This document shows, piece by piece, positions 1-8,604 of a DNA stretch of 64,000 nucleotides. Under the pieces are notes generated by a model that saw only the letters and a list, made by a program, of their open reading frames with translations, did not search any database and was not told the origin of the DNA. This DNA is from JACCTI01 sp038237435 (GTDB taxonomy: Bacteria > Verrucomicrobiota > Verrucomicrobiia > Chthoniobacterales > UBA10450), in assembly GCA_038237435.1 (NCBI GenBank), contig JBBRYT010000002.1, positions 124,001 through 188,000 on the forward strand, read 5' to 3'. The first letter of the stretch is position 1. Every line of letters starts with the position of its first letter. A program made the position numbers and the translations under genes.

Positions 1-1050
1 AGCGGAATAGAAAAGGCCCATGATTTTCGCCAAAGAGGCATCGGTCATTTTGCGCCGCTCCCGCGCGGGCATCGGCGGGTGGCGGGCTTCGATCAATCGC
101 TCGATTTCCAGGAGCGAACGGCTCCAGTAACCTTTCGCTTCCAGAATAATCGGGATGGCGTCTTTGATCAGGGGATCATCGGCTTTGTCTTGCAACGTTC
201 GGATGAAGGCGGCGCGCTCGGCCGGTGGAAGTTGATCGATTTCATCAAGACGATAGACCGCGGTACGGCTAACGATAGAGCGATAGGGCTCACGGAAAAT
301 GACGCACAAGAAGAACGTCGTCGCGTAGGAAAAACAAATGGCGAGGGCACCGATGGTGACGGCGCGCAAAAAATTTCGCCACAACAGTGCCGACGTTGTC
401 TGGCCGACCGGTCGCAGAAACGCGCAAAGAAAACCAAGTGGTAGAATTGCCACGAAAACCGCGCTCACGTGACGCGTCATGATGTTGAGGAACAAACAAA
501 TTCCGAATAGCCCGAGGGTGGGCCAGTCGCTCTTCTCCTCGCGAAGAATGTGGAGCGCTAGAGCGAGCAGAAGAATCATCAGAATAACGCCGAGCGCTTC
601 CGAAGAAATGAGCTGAGCGGAAAGAAATATGACCGGCGTCAGGAGAGCGACCAGAATGATGACGAGACGCCGCGCCCGGCCTGGCGCGACCGTGACGACA
701 AAAAGTGCCAAGGCGAAAAGAAGGGCGAGATGTTGCGCAACAAGAAGCAGGTAAATGCCGCCGTCATTCAACAGAACATGGGCGTGCGCATCCACGTAGA
801 GCGGGGTGTCGTGGAAAAGACTCGTTAGGGCGGAAGCCAAGAACAACGGCAATCGACTCAGGAACGGATAAAGCGCGGGAAATTGGAGGAGAATAAATTG
901 TCCGGGCGGCGAGTTGAGTTGTCCGATACTATCGTTGTCGCGCCAGAGCGGCGGCAGCTGCGTAAAAACGAAAATCGATCCAGGCAAGAGCGCGAGGGCG
1001 CAGAGCAAAGTTTCTTTGGCCAGAAGTCGCCGCCAAACGCCGCGCCACAT
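1..1050 (-). CDS. Multi-pass membrane protein, glycosyltransferase-39-like, cut by window edge
   Basis: Reading the minus strand from the ATG at 1050 gives an open frame of 350 codons that runs off the left edge. The first part is strongly hydrophobic with about six membrane segments (around residues 12-30, 55-75, 95-120, 125-160, 170-205 and 215-240), followed by a soluble stretch rich in charged residues. The early Asp in an RDNDS context on a large loop, the repeated Leu/Val helices and a later TRH turn resemble polyprenyl-phosphate sugar transferases (GT39/ArnT-like), and two more proteins of this general type lie at 47.9-51.1 kb. The C-terminus is outside the window, so the exact family is an inference. 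It carries one copy of the CCTAACGAG motif, read in frame as Leu-Thr-Ser. tRNA-Gln lies just upstream. Confidence 0.6.
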   Translation of the reverse strand, partial: MWRGVWRRLLAKETLLCALALLPGSIFVFTQLPPLWRDNDSIGQLNSPPGQFILLQFPALYPFLSRLPLFLASALTSLFHDTPLYVDAHAHVLLNDGGIYLLLVAQHLALLFALALFVVTVAPGRARRLVIILVALLTPVIFLSAQLISSEALGVILMILLLALALHILREEKSDWPTLGLFGICLFLNIMTRHVSAVFVAILPLGFLCAFLRPVGQTTSALLWRNFLRAVTIGALAICFSYATTFFLCVIFREPYRSIVSRTAVYRLDEIDQLPPAERAAFIRTLQDKADDPLIKDAIPIILEAKGYWSRSLLEIERLIEARHPPMPARERRKMTDASLAKIMGLFYSA

Positions 1051-1085
1051 GCGAGAGGAAATTTTTCTTGAGTGCAACTGGTGAG

Positions 1086-1156
1086 CTACCCCGCATGGAT
1101 TCGAACCATGAATAACGCCTCCAAAGGGCGCTGTGTTACCGTTACACCACGGGGTA
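1086..1156 (-). tRNA. tRNA-Gln (anticodon TTG)
   Basis: On the minus strand the sequence folds as a full cloverleaf. The acceptor is TACCCCG paired with CGGGGTA, the D stem is GTGT/ACAC, the anticodon stem is GCGCC/GGCGT around the loop CTTTGGA, and the T arm is CATGG-TTCGAAT-CCATG, with discriminator G. The anticodon TTG reads CAA (Gln). No CCA is encoded after the discriminator. It sits 35 bases upstream of the membrane protein on the same strand. Confidence 0.93.
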
Positions 1157-1237
1157 AATCCGAGGACGGATTTCGGATGTTCGATTGCGGAAGGAAAATC
1201 CGCAAACGGCAATTCGCGAGGGCGAAATTCCGGCGGG

Positions 1238-1912
1238 CTAGCTGGCGGCCACCGTTTCCGGGTCGCCCTCCGCCAGAAGAGTGCGAATACTGGCCAGACA
1301 TTCGCGCGGCCCGAGGGGCTTTTGCACGAAGGCGGAAAGACCGGCCGCGAGCAACTGATCGAGCCGTTCCTGTTGCACGTAGCCGGTGCAAAGCAGGATC
1401 GGCAAATCGGGCTGGAGCGCGCGTAGACGCTGGAAAGTTTCTTCGCCGTCCATGAGTGGCATATTTAAATCGAGTAGGACGAGATCGAATTGGCGGCCAC
1501 TCAGGCGAAACTGATCGAGACATTCGAACCCGGATTGCGCGGTCACGACCTCGTATCCCTCCTCGCGTAAGATTTCGCTGGTCAGGATGAGCAACATCTT
1601 CTCGTCATCCACCACCATGATGCGCTTGCGTGCAATGTTCGACGGCGCGGTCAGCTTCCGCGCAAAATCAGGATGCAGCACGATCTTGCCGCTTAATCTA
1701 CCGGAAAGCTCCACCAAGTCTGTCGTCACATCAGCCGCGCGGGCCACGCTTTCTCGCAACATGGAAAAATATTTCGCGGCGCCGGGTTTTCCTTCCCAGA
1801 TATTTTCGATCAACTCGCTCGAGCCCGAGATGATTTGCAAAAGGTTATTTAGTTCGCTGGCAATCTCCGGCGTAGTCAGGCGGTTTGAAGCGACATTGGC
1901 GTATTCGTTCAT
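1238..1912 (-). CDS. Response-regulator receiver with degenerate HisKA-like N-terminus
   Basis: 224 residues. Residues about 14-85 look like the dimerisation helices of hybrid sensor kinases (ELNNLLQIISG, as in the common HxFNNLLxxI block), but the position of the phospho-accepting His is Ser19, and no ATPase domain follows. Residues about 96-215 form a receiver domain: the acidic pair in VVDDE, the phospho-acceptor Asp in LLDLNMP, and the Lys in VQKP. It is probably a phospho-signal receiver or relay that dimerises through the old kinase helices and gets phosphate from another kinase. There is no DNA-binding output domain. The gene stands alone between tRNA-Gln and the divergent suf genes. 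Confidence 0.8.
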   Translation of the reverse strand: MNEYANVASNRLTTPEIASELNNLLQIISGSSELIENIWEGKPGAAKYFSMLRESVARAADVTTDLVELSGRLSGKIVLHPDFARKLTAPSNIARKRIMVVDDEKMLLILTSEILREEGYEVVTAQSGFECLDQFRLSGRQFDLVLLDLNMPLMDGEETFQRLRALQPDLPILLCTGYVQQERLDQLLAAGLSAFVQKPLGPRECLASIRTLLAEGDPETVAAS

Positions 1913-2014
1913 CTATTAGAATAGCCATAAAAGCACGGGACGTGCCGCTGGCCCAACTCTGGCCAAACGCCGTTCGCAAAAGCGGCGAAATCGGTTAGGT
2001 TTCTATTCCGAAAA

Positions 2015-2779
2015 ATGAACCAGCTAGTGATACAAGATTTACGCGCCTCGATCCCGGAGCAGGAAATCATCCGAGGTTTGAGCCTGGCTGTGCCGAAGGG
2101 CGAAGTGCACGCGATCATGGGCCCGAACGGATCCGGCAAGAGCACGCTCGCGAAAGTGCTCGCGGGCCATCCCGATTATCAGGTGACCGGCGGCTCCGTC
2201 ACGATGGACGGCGAAGACATTCTGGCGCTGGCGCCGGATGAGCGCGCGCGCAAAGGACTCTTCATGGCGTTTCAATATCCAAATGAAATTCCGGGAGTAA
2301 CCATCGCTAATTTTTTGCGCGCGGCGGTGCAGGCGCGTTTGCCGGAAGGCGAGGAACTGGAAGCGACAGATTATTACGCGAAGCTTTACGAGAAAATGGA
2401 TTTGCTCGAAATGGATCGCTCTTTCACCTCGCGCTCCGTCAACGAAGGTTTTTCCGGCGGTGAAAAAAAGCGGAATGAGATTCTGCAGCTCGCCCTGCTA
2501 GAGCCGAAATATGCCGTGCTCGACGAAACCGACAGCGGTCTGGACATCGACGCTCTTAAGGTTGTTGCGAATGGTGTGAATTCGCTACGCGGACCGAAGA
2601 TCGGCGTCTTGTTAATCACGCACTATCAGCGGCTGCTCGACTATATCGTTCCCGATCATGTGCACGTCATGGTGCAGGGTAGAATCGTGCGCAGCGGCGG
2701 GAAAGATTTGGCGTTGGAGTTGGAAGAAAAAGGTTATGACTGGGTGCGCGATCACGCGGAAGAGCCGGCCCTTGCCTAA
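2015..2779 (+). CDS. sufC: Fe-S cluster assembly ATPase SufC
   Basis: 254 residues, the normal SufC size. It is the cytosolic ABC-type ATPase that drives the SufBCD scaffold during iron-sulfur cluster assembly. Visible motifs are Walker A GPNGSGKST (about 36-44), the Q-loop region AFQYPNEIPG (about 85-94), signature FSGGEKKR (about 146-153) and Walker B YAVLDETDSGLD (about 166-177), all typical of SufC rather than of transporters. It is the first gene of a sufC-sufB-sufD run, with sufB 14 bases downstream. The stop codon TAA is part of a CCTAACGAG motif copy (2775-2783). The desulfurase gene (sufS) is not in the neighbourhood. Confidence 0.95.
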   Translation: MNQLVIQDLRASIPEQEIIRGLSLAVPKGEVHAIMGPNGSGKSTLAKVLAGHPDYQVTGGSVTMDGEDILALAPDERARKGLFMAFQYPNEIPGVTIANFLRAAVQARLPEGEELEATDYYAKLYEKMDLLEMDRSFTSRSVNEGFSGGEKKRNEILQLALLEPKYAVLDETDSGLDIDALKVVANGVNSLRGPKIGVLLITHYQRLLDYIVPDHVHVMVQGRIVRSGGKDLALELEEKGYDWVRDHAEEPALA

Positions 2780-2793
2780 CGAGAGATAGCAAT

Positions 2794-4203
2794 ATGCCTA
2801 ACGAACAAACTGTACTCGATATCGAAAGAAACAAAGGCGACTTCCGTTACGACGTTCCGGCTCTGCACGACGCCGGGGTCGGCCTGACCGAAGACACGAT
2901 TCACTTTATTTCGAATGTGAAAGATGACCCGCAATGGGTGCGCGACTTTCGCCTGAATGCCTACAAGACATTCCTGAGCAAACCGATGCCGACGCATTGG
3001 GCGAGCAAGGATTTGGAAGCGATCGTTTTCGAAAACATTCGCTACTACTTGAGCGGCGGGACGCAGCCGAAACGGAATTGGGAAGATGTCCCCGAAGATG
3101 TGAAACGCACCTTCGAACGGCTCGGGATTCCGGAGCAAGAGCGAAGATTTCTCGCCGGCGTCGAAGCGCAGTTCGATAGCGAAGCGGTTTACTCCAACAT
3201 CAAAAAGGCTGTCGGCGAACAAGGCGTCATCTTTGTTGGCTCTAGCGACGGTCTGAAGAATCATCCGGAAATTTTCCGGAAATGGTTCGGCAAAGTAATT
3301 CCGACTGCGGACAACAAATTCAGCGCGCTTAACTCCGCGGTCTTCAGCGGCGGTTCATTCATCTACGTCCCGCCCGGTGTGAAAGTGAAGCATCCGCTAC
3401 AAGCTTACTTCCGCATCAACGCCGAAAACTTTGGGCAGTTCGAACGCACGCTCATCATCGTGGATGAAGGAGCCGAGCTGACCTACATGGAAGGCTGCAC
3501 CGCGCCGAAGTTTAATACCGCAACATTGCACAGCGCGGTCGTCGAGCTGGTCGCGATGAAGGGCGCGAAGATTCAATACATCACCGTGCAGAATTGGTCG
3601 GCCAATGTTTTCAACTTGGTGACAAAGCGCGGACTCGCGCACGAAGAAGCCGAGATCAAATGGATCGACTGCAACATCGGTTCGCGCCTGACCATGAAGT
3701 ATCCAGGCGTTGTCTTGAAAGGGCGCAAAGCGCGTGGCGAAGTTCTTTCGATCGCGCTCGCCAGCAATGGCCAGCATCAGGACACCGGCGCCAAAATGGT
3801 TCACGCCGCTGATGAAACGACGAGCAATATCATTTCGAAATCGATCAGCATCGGCACCGGCCGCGCCACTTATCGCGGTCTCGTGCACGTCCCGAAGCAT
3901 CTGAAGAATTGCAGGAACAACACCGAGTGCGACGCGCTTTTGATCAACTCGAATAGCCGCACCGATACTTATCCGGCGATCACGGTCCGCGGCACCGGAA
4001 ATTCCGTGCAGCACGAAGCCAGCGTCTCGCAGGTTTCGGCCGATCAAATCTTCTACATGCAACAGCGGGGTCTGACCGAAGCGCAGGCCATGAGCTTGAG
4101 CGTGAACGGATTCGTCAACGAACTCGTCCGTCAATTCCCGATGGAGTACAGCGTCGAGCTGAAGCGTCTGATCGAACTCGAGATGGAAGGTTCGGTCGGC
4201 TAA
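2794..4203 (+). CDS. sufB: Fe-S cluster scaffold protein SufB
   Basis: 469 residues, as usual for SufB. It is the scaffold subunit of the SufBC2D complex that receives persulfide sulfur and builds the cluster in the cytosol. Family hallmarks are visible: the GVKVKHPLQAYFRINAENFGQFERTLI core, EGCTAP with the conserved Cys, the beta-helix region, and the C-terminal part with CRNNTECDALLI and the HEASVSQVSADQIFYMQQRGL block. The start ATG is at 2794, and the next bases form a copy of the 8-mer CCTAACGA (codons Pro-Asn-Glu), so the motif sits directly on the start region. It is the middle gene of sufCBD. Confidence 0.95.
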   Translation: MPNEQTVLDIERNKGDFRYDVPALHDAGVGLTEDTIHFISNVKDDPQWVRDFRLNAYKTFLSKPMPTHWASKDLEAIVFENIRYYLSGGTQPKRNWEDVPEDVKRTFERLGIPEQERRFLAGVEAQFDSEAVYSNIKKAVGEQGVIFVGSSDGLKNHPEIFRKWFGKVIPTADNKFSALNSAVFSGGSFIYVPPGVKVKHPLQAYFRINAENFGQFERTLIIVDEGAELTYMEGCTAPKFNTATLHSAVVELVAMKGAKIQYITVQNWSANVFNLVTKRGLAHEEAEIKWIDCNIGSRLTMKYPGVVLKGRKARGEVLSIALASNGQHQDTGAKMVHAADETTSNIISKSISIGTGRATYRGLVHVPKHLKNCRNNTECDALLINSNSRTDTYPAITVRGTGNSVQHEASVSQVSADQIFYMQQRGLTEAQAMSLSVNGFVNELVRQFPMEYSVELKRLIELEMEGSVG

Positions 4204-4241
4204 AGCGCCCGCGCGCTGCGATTGCCTTTCTGGAATCGACA

Positions 4242-5606
4242 ATGAGCCACGAGACCGCTGTGCTGGACGAGATGACGGAGATCGAATTGCCGCAGGAAAA
4301 CTCTGCGCGCGCGATTCTTTCCGGGCCGCCCGACGAGGCCGCCAACGATCTTCCGCAATGGTTTCAAGAGCGCCAGTTGGCAGCGTGGTCGCGCTTCAAT
4401 TCGCTGCCGCTGCCAAACCGAAAAGATCAACCGTGGCGTTTCTCAAATGTGAACGCGCTCGACTTGGAGCCATTCATTTTTGGTCACGCCCCCGATGAAG
4501 ACGAGCGCGCGGAAATTCTCGATCGTTCGCATTCATTAGATCAGGTCGCGGGGCGTTTGATTTTCGCGGACAACTCTTTGCTGCGACGCGATCCGCTTCC
4601 GGAAGCCTTGAGTAAGCGGGGCGTAATTTTGAAGCCGCTCGAGCGCGGTTTGATCGAACACGAAGATCTTTTTCGCAAACATTTCATTGCGCGGCCCACG
4701 CCGCTCGGCTCGGCCAAGTTTGCCGCGCTGCACGAAGCACTCGTTAGGGCGGGAACCTTTCTTTACGTCCCGCGCGGCGTGGAAGTGGAATTACCGATCG
4801 AAGTTTTTCACTGGCTCAACGCAGAGAACGCCTCGGTCTTTCCGCATACACTCTTGATCGCGGATGAAATGTCGAAGGTAACACTGGTTGAGCATTTTCG
4901 TTCGTCGGAAAAAGGACCTCGCGGTTTCTCCTGCGGCGTAAATGACCTTGTCGTCGGACGCGGCGCCAAAGTCACTTATGTCTGCGCGCAAAACTGGGAC
5001 GAGAATGTCCTCTCGATTCAAATGAACGCGACCACGGTCGAGCGCGACGCTTCTGCGCTGAGCTTGAATCTCAATCTCGGCGGCGCCTATTCGCGTTTCG
5101 AAAGCTTTAGCCGACTAGCTGGCGAAGCTGGGCGAAGCGATCTACTCGCGGTCGCCGTCGCGGATGGCGCGCAGGAATTCGACGCCCGGACCTTGCAGGA
5201 CCATGCTTCGCCGCACACCACGAGCGACCTGCTTTATAAGAACGCACTCAGCGACAAATCTCGCACAACTTTCGGCGGACTTATTCGCGTCGAGCCGCAC
5301 GCACATTTTACCGACGCATACCAAACGGTAAGGAATCTCCTCCTCAGCGACGACGCGGAAGCGAACTCGATGCCGGGGCTTGAAATCCTGGCGGACAACG
5401 TGAAATGCAGCCACGGCGCGACTTCGGGACAGCTCAACGAAGAAGAGCTTTTCTATCTGCTCGCTCGCGGCATTCCGAAAAATGTGGCGCAGCATCTACT
5501 CGTGGCCGGCTTCCTCGACGAAGTGGTGCAGCGGCTTGGTCAGCCGAAGATCGCTGCGAAGCTGCACGATATGATAGAGGAGAAATTCTCGCGCAGCACT
5601 CGTTAG
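4242..5606 (+). CDS. sufD: Fe-S cluster assembly protein SufD
   Basis: 454 residues, the SufB paralogue that pairs with SufB and SufC. The C-terminal SufBD beta-helix domain (about 180-440) shows FLYVPRGVEVELPIEVFHWLNAE, CGVNDLVVGRGAKVTYV, and the block from DNVKCSHGATSGQLNEEELFYLLARGI, which is typical of SufD. It follows sufB by 38 bases. The stop TAG lies inside a CTCGTTAGG motif copy (5599-5607) and overlaps the stop of the convergent WYL regulator gene by four bases. An internal motif copy lies at 4740-4748. Confidence 0.93.
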   Translation: MSHETAVLDEMTEIELPQENSARAILSGPPDEAANDLPQWFQERQLAAWSRFNSLPLPNRKDQPWRFSNVNALDLEPFIFGHAPDEDERAEILDRSHSLDQVAGRLIFADNSLLRRDPLPEALSKRGVILKPLERGLIEHEDLFRKHFIARPTPLGSAKFAALHEALVRAGTFLYVPRGVEVELPIEVFHWLNAENASVFPHTLLIADEMSKVTLVEHFRSSEKGPRGFSCGVNDLVVGRGAKVTYVCAQNWDENVLSIQMNATTVERDASALSLNLNLGGAYSRFESFSRLAGEAGRSDLLAVAVADGAQEFDARTLQDHASPHTTSDLLYKNALSDKSRTTFGGLIRVEPHAHFTDAYQTVRNLLLSDDAEANSMPGLEILADNVKCSHGATSGQLNEEELFYLLARGIPKNVAQHLLVAGFLDEVVQRLGQPKIAAKLHDMIEEKFSRSTR

Positions 5607-6604
5607 GCGTAAAGGCGCGCGACCGCGCGGACTTGATCGCGGACGCGTTCGACAAGTTGCTTCGGTTCGAGGACGCGGACGTGGCTGCCCCAACTGAGGA
5701 CCCAACGCTCGATTTCTTCCAAGCCGCCGAGTTCAAGTTCGAGAATCGCCGAACCATCTTTCGCTGCACGAAAGTGCTGCGATTCATGCCAGGTTCGCTC
5801 GCTAACCAAACGAGCCGCAAAAGCATCGAATTGCAATTTGATGCGATGTTTTTGGCCGCCTTCAAAAACCCCAAAGCTTCCGCTCAAGACTTTACTGATC
5901 GAAAAATCGGCCGGTCGTTTAAATCTTGTACTCGTTAGGCCAACGTTGCGCATGCGCGGGAGCGCGAAGGTGCGCAGGTCCTTCCGTTCCAGATCTTCCG
6001 CGAAGACGTACCACTGATTCTCCAGACACGCGATGTGATACGGGCGGACGCGCCGCGCCTCGAATGCATGGCCCTGCAGTTTTCGATATTCAAACTCAAG
6101 CTCGACTGAGCGCAGGACGGCCCGACTGACTTTCTCGAAAAGATCGAGGTCGGCCAAGCTCGCGCCCGCGCTATGAAACGAAATAGTTTCTTCCATGTCG
6201 CTCCAGGAAAACGACACGCGTTCCTTCAAGCTGTCGGCAATTTTGCGGAAGGCCGATCGCAGCGGTCGCTCGAACGGCGTGCCGTGATACTGCGCCAGGG
6301 CCTTCTGCGCGACGAACAACGCCGCAACCTCTCCTTCCGACACTTCGATGCTCGGAAAACTCGCCACCTCTTCCGTGTAATGAAATCCAAAACGCAGTGG
6401 GTCGTACTCGATTGGCAAACCGAGCCGATCGCGCATGAAATCGATGTCGCGTTGGATCGTCTTCGTCGAAACTTCGATCTCTTCCGCGATCTTCCGGCAA
6501 TTCGGATAATCGTCCGCTTTCAGTTGCGCATGGATGCGCATCATCCGCTCGAGCGGTGGTCGCGAAGATTTCTCAGCTAACTTTTCTTTAGATTTCCTTA
6601 GCAT
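5603..6604 (-). CDS. WYL-domain transcriptional regulator
   Basis: 333 residues. The N-terminal part (about 20-80) is a winged helix-turn-helix of the HTH_11 kind (CRKIAEEIEVSTKTIQRDIDFM). The middle and C-terminal part match the WYL domain: YHIACLENQWYVFAEDLERKDLRTFALPRM, then the WCX region ending near RVRDQVRAVARLYA. WYL proteins are DNA-binding regulators thought to sense nucleic acids or nucleotides, and many regulate DNA damage or defence genes; the target here is unknown. The gene converges on sufD and their stop codons overlap within one CTCGTTAGG copy. Another copy (5931-5939) is inside the coding region. Confidence 0.88.
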   Translation of the reverse strand: MLRKSKEKLAEKSSRPPLERMMRIHAQLKADDYPNCRKIAEEIEVSTKTIQRDIDFMRDRLGLPIEYDPLRFGFHYTEEVASFPSIEVSEGEVAALFVAQKALAQYHGTPFERPLRSAFRKIADSLKERVSFSWSDMEETISFHSAGASLADLDLFEKVSRAVLRSVELEFEYRKLQGHAFEARRVRPYHIACLENQWYVFAEDLERKDLRTFALPRMRNVGLTSTRFKRPADFSISKVLSGSFGVFEGGQKHRIKLQFDAFAARLVSERTWHESQHFRAAKDGSAILELELGGLEEIERWVLSWGSHVRVLEPKQLVERVRDQVRAVARLYA

Positions 6605-6883
6605 CGGACAACCAATGTCCTACCCGCGCCTGCAAGATGGCGCGCATGAAACATTATTCCAACCGTTACCGCCGTAGCACACTGCTTCCTGTTCCTTACT
6701 CCCTTCGGCCAGATCGACTCGAGCGTGGGATCAAAATTCTGCGCGCTCTGCGTCTTTCCCTCGCGGCGGAGGTGCCGCAGGTACGACCACAGCAATGCGA
6801 ATTCAAGTTCGCGAAAGCCCGGTAGAGCGCCGAGAGAATCCTTGCGTGCGCGAAAGCGCGTGGGTTACGTTCGTTCCCCGCGC

Positions 6884-7333
6884 ATGAACGTCACCGGCAC
6901 GATCGACGCCATCCTCAGTCAAAAAAGCGGCGAAGTTTACTCGGTCGCGCCCGGCGCGACGGTTTACGATGCGGTGGCGAAGATGGCCGAGAAAAATTGT
7001 GGCGCGCTGGTCGTGATGGAAGGTGAAAAATTGGTCGGCATTATCTCCGAACGCGACTACACGCGCAAAGTGATGTTGCGCGGCAAGAAATCGCGTGAAA
7101 CACCGGTGAGCGAAATCATGTCGACGCACCTCACCACCGTCGAACCAAAGGAGAGCGTCGATCATTGCCTAAAATTCATGACCGACAAACGTGTGCGGCA
7201 TTTGCCAGTGGTAGAAAATGGGAAACTGTGCGGCGTGATTTCGATCGGTGACTTAGTCAAGCATGTCATCTCCGTGCAGAGCGCGACTTTGCAGCAGCTG
7301 GAGAGTTACATCTCCGGCGGCTACGGAAGTTAA
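6884..7333 (+). CDS. CBS-domain protein
   Basis: 149 residues from the ATG at 6884; a longer frame exists upstream, but its start lacks support and its extra residues look random. Two CBS motifs fill the protein (about 10-70 and 78-140), with the typical VSVAPGATVYDAVAKMAEKNCGALVV-like start, GIISERDYTRKV and GVISIGDLVKHVI blocks. Such stand-alone CBS pairs bind adenine nucleotides or NAD and act as energy sensors. The stop codon overlaps the stop of the convergent pyrC gene by four bases. The 279 bases between it and the WYL gene show no clear gene. Confidence 0.87.
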   Translation: MNVTGTIDAILSQKSGEVYSVAPGATVYDAVAKMAEKNCGALVVMEGEKLVGIISERDYTRKVMLRGKKSRETPVSEIMSTHLTTVEPKESVDHCLKFMTDKRVRHLPVVENGKLCGVISIGDLVKHVISVQSATLQQLESYISGGYGS

Positions 7334-8604
7334 TTGGTTAGATTCCAGACCGTCTCGCCGCGCACGATCGTCCGCACCGCGCGGCCTTTCATTTTCCAGC
7401 CGTCGAAGGGTGAATTGCGTGACAAGCTCGCCGACTCCCCGGCTTGATAAGTCCATTCCAGATTCGGATCGATCAACGTCACGTCTGCACTTACGCCTAA
7501 CGAGAGGTTGCCCGCGTCCAAATTCAACAGGCGCGCCGGATTCGCGGTGAACATTTCGATTAAGCGCGGCAGCTCGATCGTCTTCGTTTTGTGCACGAGT
7601 AAATCGAGGAAGAGGCCAAGCTCCGTTTCCAATCCGAGAATTCCAAACGGCGCCTGATCGAACTCCACTTCCTTCTCGAATTGCGCGTGCGGCGCGTGAT
7701 CGCTCGCCAGAATGTCGAGAGTCCCATCCGCGATTCCACCGAGGAGCGCTTCGATGTCCTTCTGCGTTCGCAGAGGCGGATTCATTTTGTAATTCGTGTC
7801 GAAATTCTGAATCGACTCGTCCGTCAACGCGATGTGATGGGGACAAACTTCGCCGCTGATTTTCACTCCACGCGCCCGAGCTTCGCGCAGCAAACGGACG
7901 CTGCCGGCCGCGCTGATGTGCTGGCAATGAATATGATGATCGCAAAGTTCCGCGAGGAGAATGTTGCGCGCGACGATCGCCTCTTCGCCCGCGGCCGGCC
8001 AGCCAGGCAAACCAAGCAACGTGCTCCAATAACCTTCATGGACGACGCCGTTGCCGACCAAATTATAATCCTGGCAATGATCAAAAACCGGCAGGCCAAC
8101 CATGCGCGCGTATTCGACCGCGCGGCGCATCAGCTCGTTGTTCTGCGCGCAATGTCCGTCGTCGGTGATTGCAACTACGCCGGCTTGCGCGAGCGAACTA
8201 ATCGGCGCCAGTTCTTCACCCGCGAGGTTTTTTGAGATCGCGCCTGTTGGCAAAACATTCACGCAGGCCGTCTGCGCCGCGCGATCATTTATCCATGCGA
8301 TCGTGCTCGGGCTGTCAGCAACCGGCGACGTGTTCGGCATGCAAACGACGGTGGTAAATCCTCCCGCTGCCGCACCACGCGCCCCCGATTCGATTGTTTC
8401 CTTCCAGGCGAATCCTGGTTCCCGGAAATGAACGTGAATATCGATCAATCCCGGCGCGACGATCAAGCCGGTCGCATCGATAACTTCGGCATCATCACCA
8501 AATTTGTTCGCGATTTTCCCTTCGGCGATGAACAAATCAGCGATCTCATCGCGCTTATTTGCCGGATCGATCATCCGGCCGTTTCGAATTATCATCGCAC
8601 TCAC
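7330..8604 (-). CDS. pyrC: Dihydroorotase
   Basis: 424 residues, class I dihydroorotase of the PyrC/Aquifex type. It closes carbamoyl aspartate to dihydroorotate in pyrimidine synthesis. The metal-binding DIHVHFREPG block is at about 55-64. Further metal and substrate sites are VFDHCQD, HCQHISAAGS, and ILASDHAPHA near residue 305. The start ATG overlaps the pyrB stop by four bases (ATGA), so the two are translationally coupled in a pyrR-pyrB-pyrC operon. A CCTAACGAG copy lies inside at 7496-7504 in antisense orientation. Confidence 0.94.
   Translation of the reverse strand: MSAMIIRNGRMIDPANKRDEIADLFIAEGKIANKFGDDAEVIDATGLIVAPGLIDIHVHFREPGFAWKETIESGARGAAAGGFTTVVCMPNTSPVADSPSTIAWINDRAAQTACVNVLPTGAISKNLAGEELAPISSLAQAGVVAITDDGHCAQNNELMRRAVEYARMVGLPVFDHCQDYNLVGNGVVHEGYWSTLLGLPGWPAAGEEAIVARNILLAELCDHHIHCQHISAAGSVRLLREARARGVKISGEVCPHHIALTDESIQNFDTNYKMNPPLRTQKDIEALLGGIADGTLDILASDHAPHAQFEKEVEFDQAPFGILGLETELGLFLDLLVHKTKTIELPRLIEMFTANPARLLNLDAGNLSLGVSADVTLIDPNLEWTYQAGESASLSRNSPFDGWKMKGRAVRTIVRGETVWNLTN

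Noticed and set aside
5434..5874. Long antisense frames within sufD and the WYL gene
   Set aside because: They are shadows of real genes in GC-rich sequence, with arginine- and serine-rich composition and no recognisable domains.
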